DNA of 62,236 nucleotides from Firmicutes bacterium UBA4845 (GCA_002399975.1 DHER01000070.1:1-62236); one strand, 5' to 3'; shown: positions 18,874 to 27,847, counted from the first letter of the stretch. Notes: generated by a model not told the origin, from the letters alone. Numbers and translations are program-made.

Positions 18874-19647
18874 ATGGATATGGATAAAGAAAGTTTAAGA
18901 AATTTTCTGGAGAAAATTCAGAACGGTGAAATATCTGTTGAAACAGGAGTTGAAAAACTTAAGGAACTGCCCTTTAGTGAAGTTGGCAATTATGCTAAGA
19001 TTGACAATCACAGGGCTATCAGGAACGGCTATCCGGAAGTAATATTTTGCCAGGGAAAATCTTTAGAGCAAATAAACGGAATTATTTCCAAGATGCTGAA
19101 ACTTGGAGAAAATAATATATTAGCCACTAGGGCAAACAAGAAAATATATGAAAATGTCTGCAAAATAACAGACTATGCTCAGTACTATGAGTTAGCCAAG
19201 ATTATTATTATCAGAAGAAGAGAAATAATTAAGGCGGAAAAGAAAATTTTGGTCATAACAGGAGGAACGGCGGATGTTCCTGTAGCTGAGGAGGCGGCCG
19301 TTACTGCTGAAGTACTTGGAAATAATGTAGAAAGGCTTTATGACGTGGGTGTTGCGGGAGTCCACAGGCTGTTTGCAAAGCTTAACATAATTAATTCCGC
19401 AAATGTAATAATTTGTGTGGCGGGAATGGAAGGAGCTCTTGCAAGTGTTGTGGGAGGCATTGCAGATGTTCCTGTTCTTGCTGTTCCAACAAGCGTAGGC
19501 TATGGTGCAAGTTTTGGCGGAGTTGCCGCTCTTTTATCGATGCTTAACTCCTGTGCATCAGGTGTCAGTGTAGTGAACATAGACAACGGATTTGGGGCAG
19601 GCTATATGGCAAGCATGATAAATAAACTTAATAGTGGGGTTAAATGA
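18874..19647 (+). CDS. larB: Nickel-pincer cofactor synthesis protein LarB
   Basis: Carboxylates and hydrolyses nicotinic acid adenine dinucleotide to pyridinium-3,5-biscarboxylate mononucleotide, the first step of nickel-pincer nucleotide synthesis. The 257-residue length is normal. The C-terminal half is PurE-like with VITGGTADVPVAEEA, the GVAGVHR loop and PTSVGYGASFGG. The N-terminal DHHRAIRNGYPEV-type segment (here DNHRAIRNGYPEV) is also conserved. Its stop overlaps the larC start (ATGA), followed by larE, so all three enzymes are coupled. No larA-like enzyme gene is present in the window. Confidence 0.95.
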   Translation: MDMDKESLRNFLEKIQNGEISVETGVEKLKELPFSEVGNYAKIDNHRAIRNGYPEVIFCQGKSLEQINGIISKMLKLGENNILATRANKKIYENVCKITDYAQYYELAKIIIIRRREIIKAEKKILVITGGTADVPVAEEAAVTAEVLGNNVERLYDVGVAGVHRLFAKLNIINSANVIICVAGMEGALASVVGGIADVPVLAVPTSVGYGASFGGVAALLSMLNSCASGVSVVNIDNGFGAGYMASMINKLNSGVK

Positions 19648-20849
19648 ATATGAATGTACTTTATATGGATTGTTTTTCTGGAATAAGTGGTAATATGACT
19701 GTAGGGGCATTTTTAGATATGGGCGTTGATGAAAAATTAGTCCTTGGAGAGTTGAAAAAATTAAATATTAAAGGTTATAAAGTACATATTAGCAAAAAAA
19801 TTAAAAATGGTATTAAAGGGACTTATTTTGACGTAATACTTGAAGATGAAGGGCAACCACATGATCAGCTACACCAAGAAAATCACTGTGTGCACGGACA
19901 TGAAAGAAATCTGCAGGATATTGAAAGATTAATAGACGATAGCCTGTTGTCTTATAATGTAAAAGAATTGTCCAAAAAAATATTTGCCTATGTTGCTGAG
20001 GCAGAAGCCGAAGTCCACGGAAAATCTATTCATGAAATACATTTTCATGAAGTGGGTGCATTGGATTCCATAGTTGATATTATAGGTACGGCTATTTGTA
20101 TAGACAGTTTAAATATTGACAAAATAGTAGCTTCAAAACTTCACGTTGGCACTGGTTTTGTTAAATGCCGTCACGGATTAATTCCCCTTCCGGCACCGGC
20201 CACCGAAGAAATAATAAAGAACGGCAAAATTCCAACCTATTCCAAAGGGATTAAGGGAGAAATGGCAACGCCTACAGGAGCTGCAATACTTGCTGCTTTG
20301 GCCGACGAATATGGGCCTCAGCCTGAAATGGATGTTGTGTCTGTAGGGTATGGCGCAGGATTAAGTGATTTTGAAATACCAAATGTACTCAGACTGATTT
20401 TAGGCAATGTAAAACCTGATTCGGAAAAAATAATATTAGCTGAAACAAATATTGACGATACTACAGGAGAGATACTTGGATATGTTATGGACAGGCTTTT
20501 GAGGGCGGGGGCAATCGATGTTTTCTTCACTCCTATTTATATGAAGAAATGCCGCCCGGCTGTTAAGTTGTCATTTTTATCAGACAGAAAAAATATTGAT
20601 TTTTTAGAAAAAATTGTTTTTGAGGAAACTTCAACCGTAGGAATAAGAAAAATAAACGTTGAGAGAACTGTTATGAACAGAAGAAGTGAGCAGGTAGATA
20701 CAAAGTACGGAAAAATCAAAGTTAAAAAAGTGTCCTACGGCAATATTGTCAAGCAGTATGGAGAATTTGAAGACATAAAAAATGCAGCTGAAAAAAATAA
20801 TGTTTCAATTCAGTCAGTTTATGATGAGATAAAAACATTTGAGAAATAA
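19644..20849 (+). CDS. larC: Nickel insertase (chelatase) LarC
   Basis: CTP-dependent cyclometallase that inserts nickel into pyridinium-3,5-bisthiocarboxylate mononucleotide. 401 residues in one frame, MDCFSGISGNM at the start, a His-rich nickel-binding linker near residues 72-88 (HDQL, HQENH, HGHER), HFHEVGALDSIVDIIG and the C-terminal LarC2 part (ETNIDDTTGEILGYV). In Lactobacillus plantarum the full protein needs a programmed frameshift between LarC1 and LarC2; here no frameshift is needed. The ATG overlaps the larB stop; ATG 19650 is an alternative. Confidence 0.95.
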   Translation: MNMNVLYMDCFSGISGNMTVGAFLDMGVDEKLVLGELKKLNIKGYKVHISKKIKNGIKGTYFDVILEDEGQPHDQLHQENHCVHGHERNLQDIERLIDDSLLSYNVKELSKKIFAYVAEAEAEVHGKSIHEIHFHEVGALDSIVDIIGTAICIDSLNIDKIVASKLHVGTGFVKCRHGLIPLPAPATEEIIKNGKIPTYSKGIKGEMATPTGAAILAALADEYGPQPEMDVVSVGYGAGLSDFEIPNVLRLILGNVKPDSEKIILAETNIDDTTGEILGYVMDRLLRAGAIDVFFTPIYMKKCRPAVKLSFLSDRKNIDFLEKIVFEETSTVGIRKINVERTVMNRRSEQVDTKYGKIKVKKVSYGNIVKQYGEFEDIKNAAEKNNVSIQSVYDEIKTFEK

Positions 20850-20861
20850 TGGGAGGCATTT

Positions 20862-21674
20862 ATGGATTTATTACATGATAAATATGATAAACTTAAAAAG
20901 TATTTAGAGAGTTTGTGCAGTGCCGTCGTTGCATTTTCCGGAGGCGTAGATTCTACGCTGCTTTTAAAAGTTGCCCATGACGTGCTTGGCGAAAAAGCAG
21001 TTGCAGTTACTGCAAGATCGTGCAGCTTCCCGGAAAGAGAGTTGAAGGAAGCAAAAGAGTTTTGCGCTTCCAACGGCATTGAACATATTATAGTCGATTC
21101 TGATGAATTAAATATAAAAGGTTTTTCAGAAAATCCGGTAAACAGATGCTATTTATGTAAAAAGGAATTATTTACTAAAATCAAACAGGCTGCAGAAGGC
21201 CATGGATTAGATGAAATCATTGAAGGCTCAAATATGGATGACGGCAATGACTACCGCCCGGGGCTCAAGGCAATTGCAGAGCTTAATGCAAAAAGTCCTC
21301 TGAGGTATGCCGGCCTTGATAAAAAAGAAATCAGGTTATTGTCAAAAGAATTGAATCTTGCTACTTGGGAAAAGCCTTCTTTTGCATGTCTTTCTTCTCG
21401 GTTTCCATATGGAGAAAAAATAACCGAAGAAAAACTTTCACAAGTTGACAAGGCAGAACAAATACTTTTGGATTTAGGTTTTAAACAAGTGAGGGTAAGG
21501 CACCACGGCAATTTGGCACGCATTGAAATCGCAGAGGAACAGTATTCCAAATTGCTGGATAAAGAACTTCGCTATTTTATCAGTGAAAAATTTAAATCCT
21601 TGGGTTTTATATATGTATCAATTGATATAACGGGTTATCGTACGGGCAGTATGAACGAAGCTTTGTCGAAATAA
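20862..21674 (+). CDS. larE: Sulfur transferase LarE, three-cysteine type
   Basis: Adenylates the carboxylates of the LarB product and swaps in sulfur. 270 residues, with PP-loop FSGGVDST at 25-32. Cysteines that could line the active site are Cys96 and Cys99 (NRCYLCK) and Cys176 (FACLSSRFPYG). The L. plantarum enzyme sacrifices a single cysteine equivalent to Cys176; from family knowledge, homologues with all three cysteines are thought to hold a [4Fe-4S] cluster and act catalytically. GGGAGG precedes the ATG 12 bases after larC. Confidence 0.93.
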   Translation: MDLLHDKYDKLKKYLESLCSAVVAFSGGVDSTLLLKVAHDVLGEKAVAVTARSCSFPERELKEAKEFCASNGIEHIIVDSDELNIKGFSENPVNRCYLCKKELFTKIKQAAEGHGLDEIIEGSNMDDGNDYRPGLKAIAELNAKSPLRYAGLDKKEIRLLSKELNLATWEKPSFACLSSRFPYGEKITEEKLSQVDKAEQILLDLGFKQVRVRHHGNLARIEIAEEQYSKLLDKELRYFISEKFKSLGFIYVSIDITGYRTGSMNEALSK

Positions 21675-21801
21675 AATGTTAATGCTGAATTGGCATTTAC
21701 TTACAGCTGAATCATATATTTTTAAGTTTAAATCATAATTGCTTTATAATGTTTATAAAAAATTTAAAATAATTTAAATGTAATTGAAAAAATATTGGCT
21801 G

Positions 21802-21830
21802 TTGAAAGTAAAAACAGTATAATATATAAT
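21802..21830 (+). promoter_or_regulatory. Sigma-A promoter of pckG
   Basis: TTGAAA, 17-base spacer, TATAAT, about 82 bases before the start codon. Confidence 0.7.
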
Positions 21831-21911
21831 GTTTTTAATATATAGGTATTATGGCACATATTATAAAATATATGATATAATATGACATATAAAAATATAG
21901 GAGTGTATTTG

Positions 21912-23684
21912 ATGCAAAATCTAACTTCAAACTTGAATGTTTTAAAATGGATAAACCAGGTTGTTTCAATGACAAAACCTGATGAGGTCATGTGGATTGA
22001 CGGAAGTGAGGAACAATTGAAAATGCTCCGGGAAGAAGCATGCAAAACAGGTGAGTTAAAAGCTTTAAACCAGGATAAATACCCGGGATGCTACTATCAC
22101 CGCTCACAAAAAGATGATGTTGCCCGCATGGAGGACAAAACATACATTTGTTCCAGAAACAAAGAAGATGCAGGGCCTACAAATAATTGGAAAAGCCCTG
22201 AAGAAGCTTATAAATTAGGAAGAGAAATTTTTAAAAATTCCATGTCTGGAAGGACCATGTACATTATTCCATATTCAATGGGACCTGTAGGTTCGGAATT
22301 TTCAAAAATAGGATTTGAAGTTACGGATTCTATATATGTGGTCTTAAACATGAATATTATGACCAGGATAGGCAGCAAGGTGCTGGATGTTCTTGGAGAT
22401 TCAAATGATTTTGTACGAGGCCTGCATAGTAAGTGCACTTTGGATATTGATAAAAGGTACATTTTCCATTTCCCTGAGGATAATACCATATGGTCGTGCA
22501 ATTCAGCATATGGTGGAAATGTATTATTAGGTAAAAAATGCTTTGCTCTTCGAATTGCTTCTTATCAGGGATGGAAGGAAGGATGGATGGCAGAGCATAT
22601 GCTTATCCTCGGAATTGAAAATCCAAAGGGAGAAGTAAGATATATAGCGGCGGCCTTTCCTTCAGCATGCGGGAAAACAAATTTAGCTATGCTTATACCT
22701 CCTGAAATATACAGGAAAAAAGGATACAAGGTTTGGACTGTTGGAGATGATATAGCATGGCTGAGAATAAAAGAAGACGGAAGACTTTGGGCTATAAATC
22801 CGGAGGCAGGATTCTTTGGTGTTGCTCCCGGCACTAACTTGAAATCAAATTATAATGCTATGATGTCTACAAAGAAAAATACAATATTTACTAATGTAGT
22901 TTACAATTTAGACGATGATACGATTTGGTGGGAGAAATTTGACGATAATCCTCCTGAAAATGCTTTGGACTGGCAGGGCAGACCATGGAACGGAAAAACG
23001 TCCAAAGAAAAAGGGGCTCATCCTAATTCAAGGTTTACTGCACCTGCCATAAATTGCCCATGTCTTTCAAAGGAATGGGAATCCCATGAAGGCGTGCCTC
23101 TTTCGGCAATAATATTCGGAGGAAGACGGGCTAAAACGGCTCCGTTGGTATATCAGTCAAGAAATTGGCAGCATGGTGTATTTGTAGGTTCAACTCTTGC
23201 TTCTGAAACTACTGCAGCTGCTGCCGGGAAAGTAGGGGTTGTGAGAAGGGACCCAATGGCAATGCTTCCTTTCTGCGGATACAATATGGGAGATTATTTT
23301 GCTCATTGGTTGGATATGGGCAAAAAAATGAACAATCCTCCGAAGATATTTCATGTAAATTGGTTTAGGACAAATGACCAAGGTGAATTTTTGTGGCCTG
23401 GATATGGTGAAAATTTCAGAGTTCTTGAATGGATTATAAAAAGATGTGAAAACAAGGTAGATGCGGATAAATCACCTGTAGGGTATATTCCAAAGGCTGA
23501 AGATATCAATAGGGAAGGTATTAATGTATCAAAAGAAGTTTTGAAAGATCTTCTTACCATAGATATAGATTCTTGGATAACTGATATAAAAAGTATTGAA
23601 GATTTTTACAAAAAAATTGATGATAAACTTCCTAAGGAATTAAAAGAAGAACTAAATAATTTAAAACATAACTTGGATTATTAA
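21912..23684 (+). CDS. pckG: GTP-dependent phosphoenolpyruvate carboxykinase
   Basis: Interconverts oxaloacetate plus GTP with PEP, CO2 and GDP, linking amino-acid or C4 catabolism to gluconeogenesis or, in reverse, fixing CO2. The 590 residues match the GTP class (about 600), not the ATP class. Visible motifs include the kinase loop FPSACGKTNLAM, the metal-site region TVGDDIAWL, the reactive-Cys context, FGGRRAKT and FGGRR-proximal substrate residues. ATG 21912 follows TAGGAGTG; an in-frame ATG 30 bases upstream lacks a site. It has its own promoter and a strong terminator. Malic enzyme is encoded 4.5 kb downstream. Confidence 0.95.
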   Translation: MQNLTSNLNVLKWINQVVSMTKPDEVMWIDGSEEQLKMLREEACKTGELKALNQDKYPGCYYHRSQKDDVARMEDKTYICSRNKEDAGPTNNWKSPEEAYKLGREIFKNSMSGRTMYIIPYSMGPVGSEFSKIGFEVTDSIYVVLNMNIMTRIGSKVLDVLGDSNDFVRGLHSKCTLDIDKRYIFHFPEDNTIWSCNSAYGGNVLLGKKCFALRIASYQGWKEGWMAEHMLILGIENPKGEVRYIAAAFPSACGKTNLAMLIPPEIYRKKGYKVWTVGDDIAWLRIKEDGRLWAINPEAGFFGVAPGTNLKSNYNAMMSTKKNTIFTNVVYNLDDDTIWWEKFDDNPPENALDWQGRPWNGKTSKEKGAHPNSRFTAPAINCPCLSKEWESHEGVPLSAIIFGGRRAKTAPLVYQSRNWQHGVFVGSTLASETTAAAAGKVGVVRRDPMAMLPFCGYNMGDYFAHWLDMGKKMNNPPKIFHVNWFRTNDQGEFLWPGYGENFRVLEWIIKRCENKVDADKSPVGYIPKAEDINREGINVSKEVLKDLLTIDIDSWITDIKSIEDFYKKIDDKLPKELKEELNNLKHNLDY

Positions 23685-23698
23685 AAGAGTCATTTGCA

Positions 23699-23729
23699 AT
23701 TACCCTGGTACCAACAGGGTAATTTTTTT
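23699..23729 (+). terminator. Terminator after pckG
   Basis: ATTACCCTG and CAGGGTAAT form a perfect 9-bp stem with a 7-base loop followed by a run of T. Confidence 0.92.
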
Positions 23730-23740
23730 AAAAAAGCATG

Positions 23741-23769
23741 TTGACAAAAGGGTTTTTTTCGGTTAAGAT
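23741..23769 (+). promoter_or_regulatory. Sigma-A promoter of the T-box operon
   Basis: TTGACA, 17-base spacer, TAAGAT. Transcription should begin near 23776, just upstream of the T-box Stem I. Confidence 0.85.
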
Positions 23770-23775
23770 AACTAT

Positions 23776-24054
23776 CAATACAGTTAATGCATTGAGGCAG
23801 AGAAAAATATTTCAGGTGTTTACAGAGAATCGGCGTTTGCTGAGAGCCGATGACAGAGAAATACAATATACACTGCTGAGCCGGTTTGCTGAAAGATTAC
23901 CAGTAGGCAAACACGTTTACCTGCGTTATAAGGTTAGAGGTTGTTGGACCTTGAAGAGCGATGATTATTATCATAATCAGGGTGGTACCGCGGAATCTTT
24001 CGTCCCTGTAAGCATAGTTGAAAAAATTGTGTTTACAGGAATGAAAGATTTTTT
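23776..24054 (+). ncRNA. T-box leader controlling the ABC importer
   Basis: A tRNA-sensing leader. The T-box core AGGGTGGTACCGCGG is at 23979-23993 and overlaps an antiterminator. The competing terminator pairs 23994-24011 with 24032-24050 and ends in T-rich sequence. Stem I includes the hairpin ATCGGC/GCCGAT at about 23829-23850 and a lower helix CAG(G)TGT/ACACTG; the internal loop between them holds GAGAAATACAATAT on its 3' side. The best specifier in that loop is TAC at 23862-23864 (Tyr), and the only other nearby candidate of the same spacing is also TAC, but this was read by eye. Uncharged tRNA would stabilise the antiterminator and switch on the downstream transporter. Confidence 0.93.
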
Positions 24055-24128
24055 ATTTTCTCATAGCTTTAAGCAGCAAGTGAATCAATAATGATTTTGA
24101 TAATGTTCAAACTTATTTTAGATATATA

Positions 24129-24144
24129 AACTTTGGCCAAAGTT
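24129..24144. promoter_or_regulatory. 16-bp perfect palindrome before the ABC operon
   Basis: AACTTTGGCCAAAGTT lies between the T-box terminator and the substrate-binding protein gene, about 57 bases before its ATG. It could be an operator or a small hairpin. There is no good promoter in the immediate surroundings. Confidence 0.4.
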
Positions 24145-24200
24145 AAATATATATTTTAAAATTCCTTTATGGAAAAATTCAAAAACACTTTGGAGGATAT

Positions 24201-25211
24201 ATGGAATTTAATTTGATAAAAAAAATAACATCTATATTATTATCGACAGTATTCCTTTTAACCGCTTGTACCGGCGGTACAGCGGAAATAGATGGTGCAG
24301 GTACAGGAGAAAAGAATAATAATGAAACATTTACAATAGGTATATCTCAATTTATAGAGCATCCTGCTCTGGATGCATCAAGGCAGGGATTTATTGACGA
24401 GATGAATACTCAGGGTGTTGATGTGAAGTTTTTAGTGCAGAATGCCCAGGGAGATATTACAAACGCAAGAATGATTTCAGAAAAATTTGTCAAAGATGAT
24501 GTGGACTTGATATTCTCAATTGCTACTTTGTCTTCACAGTCTGCAAAACAGGCAATAAAGGGAACTGACATACCTATGGTGTTTACAGCCGTTACAGACC
24601 CTGTATTTTCACAGCTTGTGTCCGACATAAATGTTACGGACAACAATATTACAGGAGTAGTCGATGCGGCTCCCGTAAAAGAAAATCTGGAATTGTTCAA
24701 GGATCTTAAGAAAGATATAAAGACCATAGGAATTATTTATAATACCGGTGAATCAAATTCAGAGGTTCAAGTTAATAAAGCAAGAGAAGAGGCAGAGAAA
24801 ATCGGGCTTGAAATAGAACCTGTAGGCATATCTTCTATCAACGATATACCTCAAGCTTTGGATACCATTTCAAAAAAGTCGGAAGGTTTGTATATAATTA
24901 CTGATAATATGGTGGCATCTTCCATGCCGCTGGTAGCCGAGCTTGCTAAAGAAAAAGGGCTTCCTACTGTGTCGGCTGATGGCACTCATGTTGATAAAGG
25001 CATACTGGTTTCAAAGGGAATCAGCTTTTATGAAATAGGAAGACAGTCGGCTGACATAGCAAAACAAATTCTTGTGGATAAGACGAATATTTCTGAAATA
25101 CCTGTGCAGCATTCGGACAGAATTGAAAAGAAAGTAAATGGCGAAACTATGAAGGCTCTTGGCTTGACTAAAGACAATGATGCATTTCAGGGAGCGGAAT
25201 TTGTGGATTAG
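24201..25211 (+). CDS. ABC importer substrate-binding lipoprotein (TrpX-like)
   Basis: A 336-residue binding protein of the PF04392 type (ABC_sub_bind). A type II signal peptide ends in the lipobox LTAC (Cys near residue 23), followed by a Gly/Thr-rich linker and a two-lobed periplasmic-binding fold (IGISQFIEHPALDA, FTAVTDPV, IGIIYNTGESNS). It captures the substrate outside the membrane for the permease and ATPase that follow. Relatives with Trp T-box leaders are called TrpX and carry tryptophan; here the leader suggests an aromatic amino acid, possibly tyrosine. Translation starts after TTGGAGGATAT. Confidence 0.88.
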   Translation: MEFNLIKKITSILLSTVFLLTACTGGTAEIDGAGTGEKNNNETFTIGISQFIEHPALDASRQGFIDEMNTQGVDVKFLVQNAQGDITNARMISEKFVKDDVDLIFSIATLSSQSAKQAIKGTDIPMVFTAVTDPVFSQLVSDINVTDNNITGVVDAAPVKENLELFKDLKKDIKTIGIIYNTGESNSEVQVNKAREEAEKIGLEIEPVGISSINDIPQALDTISKKSEGLYIITDNMVASSMPLVAELAKEKGLPTVSADGTHVDKGILVSKGISFYEIGRQSADIAKQILVDKTNISEIPVQHSDRIEKKVNGETMKALGLTKDNDAFQGAEFVD

Positions 25212-25275
25212 CAAAGTAAACGGGCGGTTTGAAAATAAATTTTATGCCGTCTGCTCAATACTAAGAGGAGGTAAC

Positions 25276-26148
25276 ATGAACACATTAATTTTGACATCAA
25301 TTGAGCAGGGACTTATATTTGCGGTTCTTGCAATCGGGGTTATGATAACATTTAAAATACTTGATTTTGCCGATATGTCAGTTGAAGGGACGTTCCCTTT
25401 AGGAGCATTTGTCTTTGCAAGGTTCATAACTCAGGGAGTAGATCCTGTGACAAGTACACTTGCAGCATTTTTGTTTGGGAGCCTTGCAGGGCTTACGACA
25501 TATATATTGAATATTAAATTAAAGATTAAAGCATTGCTGTCGGGGATCCTTACAATGACAATCCTATATTCGGTTAACCTGAGGTTAAATGGCAAATCCA
25601 ACGTTGCGCTTTTTGAATACAGCTCAATATTTGACGGAGTCCAGGTTGTGGTAGTATTAATAATCATTGCTGTGGCCGTCAAGATATTAATGGATATATT
25701 CTTGAAGACAGAAATAGGATACCTGCTTATAGCAACAGGGGATAATGAAACACTAGTCAAGTCTCTGGGAGAGAATTCAAATAAGTACAAATTAATAGGA
25801 CTTATGCTTTCGAACGGACTGGTTGCCTTAAGCGGTGCCATGATGGCACAGTACCAGGGCTTTGCAGAGATAACAATGGGAACAGGAATCATAGTTGTTG
25901 CAATAGCTTCGGTAATAGTTGGAGATACCATACTGAAAAACGCTAATTTAAAAAATACTACAAGGGCAATAACCGGAGCTTTGGCATATAAATTTATAGG
26001 GGCTGTGGCAATAGACCTTGGAATAGATCCTACAGATTTAAGAGCAATAAATGCAATAATTGTAATAGCATTTTTGAGCTACAATACATTCGGACCTGAA
26101 ATGAGTAAAATAAAAAAAAGAAACCGCTTGGAGGGAGCACAATGTTAG
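25276..26148 (+). CDS. ABC importer permease (TrpY-like)
   Basis: A 290-residue membrane subunit of the branched-chain/ribose permease superfamily (BPD_transp_2), with about eight helices and the LDFADMSVEGTFPLGAF segment typical of permeases paired with PF04392 binding proteins. ATG 25276 follows AGAGGAGGTAAC; an upstream in-frame extension overlapping the binding-protein gene looks non-coding. The 3' end overlaps the ATPase gene by 7 bases, indicating translational coupling. Confidence 0.88.
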   Translation: MNTLILTSIEQGLIFAVLAIGVMITFKILDFADMSVEGTFPLGAFVFARFITQGVDPVTSTLAAFLFGSLAGLTTYILNIKLKIKALLSGILTMTILYSVNLRLNGKSNVALFEYSSIFDGVQVVVVLIIIAVAVKILMDIFLKTEIGYLLIATGDNETLVKSLGENSNKYKLIGLMLSNGLVALSGAMMAQYQGFAEITMGTGIIVVAIASVIVGDTILKNANLKNTTRAITGALAYKFIGAVAIDLGIDPTDLRAINAIIVIAFLSYNTFGPEMSKIKKRNRLEGAQC

Positions 26149-26915
26149 AAATAAAAAATTTATCTAAAAGCTTTAATGCAGGAACGTGCAATGAAATAAA
26201 AATATTTAGTGATTTTAACCTTGTCATAAAAGAAGAATGTACGGGAATATTAGGAACTAACGGCTGCGGAAAGAGTACCCTGTTTAATATAATAAGCGGA
26301 GTGGTAATGCCTGAAAAAGGAGATATAATATTAAATGGTAAATGTATAAATAAATTTAAGGAAAACGACAGAGCAAAATATATAGGGAGAGTTTTTCAAA
26401 ATCCTTCTATGGGAGTATCCCCTTCACTGACGATTTTAGAGAACATCAGCCTTGCAGATAAAAAGTGCCAAAGATTTACATTTAAGAATTTAATAAGGAA
26501 AAATAAAGTCGGGGAATATAAGGAATTATTAAAAGCATTAGATTTAGGGCTGGAAAACAAGTTGAATACAAAGGTTAAATTTTTGTCGGGAGGACAGAGA
26601 CAGTCGCTGTCTTTGCTAATGGCAGCAATGAACAAGCCTGAGCTTTTGCTGCTGGACGAACATACGGCGGCACTGGATCCAAAGACATCAAGGCTCATAA
26701 TGGAAAAGACTCAGGAGCTTATAAAAACCCGGTCCATAACCACAATGATGATATCCCATAACGTGAAGGATGCGATAAAATATTCAGATAGAATAGTGAT
26801 GATTGACGGGGGAAAGGTAATATTAGATGTAAAAAGCAAGGATATAACAGAAAAAGAGCTGACGGGTATATACAATTCAAGAAATTACGGCAGCCCTATA
26901 GCGGAAGCGGTGTAG
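26142..26915 (+). CDS. ABC importer ATPase (TrpZ-like)
   Basis: A 257-residue nucleotide-binding subunit with Walker A GTNGCGKST, Q-loop FQNPSMG, signature LSGGQRQSLSLLMA, Walker B LLLLDEHTAALDP and switch His in MISHN. It powers the importer formed with the two genes just upstream and shares their T-box control. A terminator hairpin lies about 155 bases downstream. Confidence 0.93.
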   Translation: MLEIKNLSKSFNAGTCNEIKIFSDFNLVIKEECTGILGTNGCGKSTLFNIISGVVMPEKGDIILNGKCINKFKENDRAKYIGRVFQNPSMGVSPSLTILENISLADKKCQRFTFKNLIRKNKVGEYKELLKALDLGLENKLNTKVKFLSGGQRQSLSLLMAAMNKPELLLLDEHTAALDPKTSRLIMEKTQELIKTRSITTMMISHNVKDAIKYSDRIVMIDGGKVILDVKSKDITEKELTGIYNSRNYGSPIAEAV

Positions 26916-27069
26916 GAAAGAATGTTATACATTTTGAAAACTTTGGGCGCTGTATTTGCTGTTAATGATTATAAACAATAATTTCGATTAAATAATATAT
27001 GAATGTCGTAGAAAAAATTGCCAACACATTTAAACGAGTCCTGGATGAAAAAAATATATAATACAGCCG

Positions 27070-27108
27070 AAAGGCTACTACTTATGTAATTTATAGTAGC
27101 CTTTGTTT
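27070..27108 (+). terminator. Terminator after the ABC importer operon
   Basis: AAAGGCTACTA and TAGTAGCCTTT pair perfectly over 11 bp around a 13-base loop, followed by GTTTTAAT. The A-rich start of the stem may also serve the minus-strand gene that ends at 27137. Confidence 0.85.
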
Positions 27109-27136
27109 TAATAAAAGAAAATAGGTTGGTGCCTGA

Positions 27137-27847
27137 TTAATCCAGCAGTGTTCCGTCTGTGGATATGATTTTGTATCCACAGGGAATCAGCTTTCCCGAA
27201 GCGATTATTGCGGTTTTAACTGCATTTACAATACCGGCGCAGCATGGTACATCCATTCTTAAAACAGTGATGCTTTTTACTTCGTTGTTTTTTAAGATAG
27301 CAGTCAGTTTTTCCGAATAATCGGTATCATCTAATTTCGGGCAGCCTATTAAAGTTATTTTGTTTTTCATGAAATCCCGGTGGATGCCGGCGTACGCGTA
27401 TGCCGTGCAGTCTGCGGCTACAAGTATATCAGCACCGTCGAAATAAGGGGCTGTAGGAGAAATTAATTTAATTTGAACGGGCCACTGCCTCAGCTCACTT
27501 ATTGATTCAACCCTATCTTCATTTGATTTAACAGGGTTCTTGTGGCTTATTATTTTTGCATTGTGGCTTGGGCATCCGCATGGCAGCGGTTCATCAGGAT
27601 GGCTGGCTTTTTCCTGTATTTTCTTTTCGACCAATTCCTTATCATAATCATCAGCTTCTCTTTCAATAATTTCTATTGCTCCGGCAGGACATTGGGGAAG
27701 GCAGTCGCCAAGTCCGTCACAGTATGAATCGGAAATCAATACTGCTTTGCCGTTTACAAGCTTTAAGGCTACTTCGTGGCAGGCATTTATACACAGCCCG
27801 CATCCGCTGCATTTTTCTTCATGTATTTTAACTATTTTTCTTTTCAT
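27137..27847 (-). CDS. Ferredoxin-like 4Fe-4S protein with C-terminal cysteine domain
   Basis: A 236-residue iron-sulfur protein, not a classical ferredoxin. Cluster motif 1 is intact (Cys13, 16, 19 and 23 in CSGCGLCINAC). Motif 2 is CDGLGDCLPQCP, with Leu46 in place of the second cysteine, a variant I associate with a distinct clostridial/methanogen family. A CGCP motif at 90-93 and C-terminal segments AADCTAYAYAG, LIGCPKL and DVPCCAG suggest further metal or redox sites. It may pass electrons in stress or nitrosative metabolism; its palindromic operator is shared with the Crp/Fnr gene at 32137. It starts after GCGAGGTAAAAATT. Confidence 0.82.
   Translation of the reverse strand: MKRKIVKIHEEKCSGCGLCINACHEVALKLVNGKAVLISDSYCDGLGDCLPQCPAGAIEIIEREADDYDKELVEKKIQEKASHPDEPLPCGCPSHNAKIISHKNPVKSNEDRVESISELRQWPVQIKLISPTAPYFDGADILVAADCTAYAYAGIHRDFMKNKITLIGCPKLDDTDYSEKLTAILKNNEVKSITVLRMDVPCCAGIVNAVKTAIIASGKLIPCGYKIISTDGTLLD

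Noticed and set aside
19644..20849. Programmed frameshift in larC
   Set aside because: LarC1 and LarC2 are in one uninterrupted frame, so no frameshift is required.
23738..24091. Open frame of 117 codons after pckG
   Set aside because: It covers the promoter, T-box leader and terminator; its protein has no recognisable fold and no ribosome site, while the RNA features explain the sequence.
25177..25275. N-terminal extension of the ABC permease
   Set aside because: Overlaps the binding-protein gene, encodes polar sequence without family match, and the internal ATG has a strong GGAGG site.
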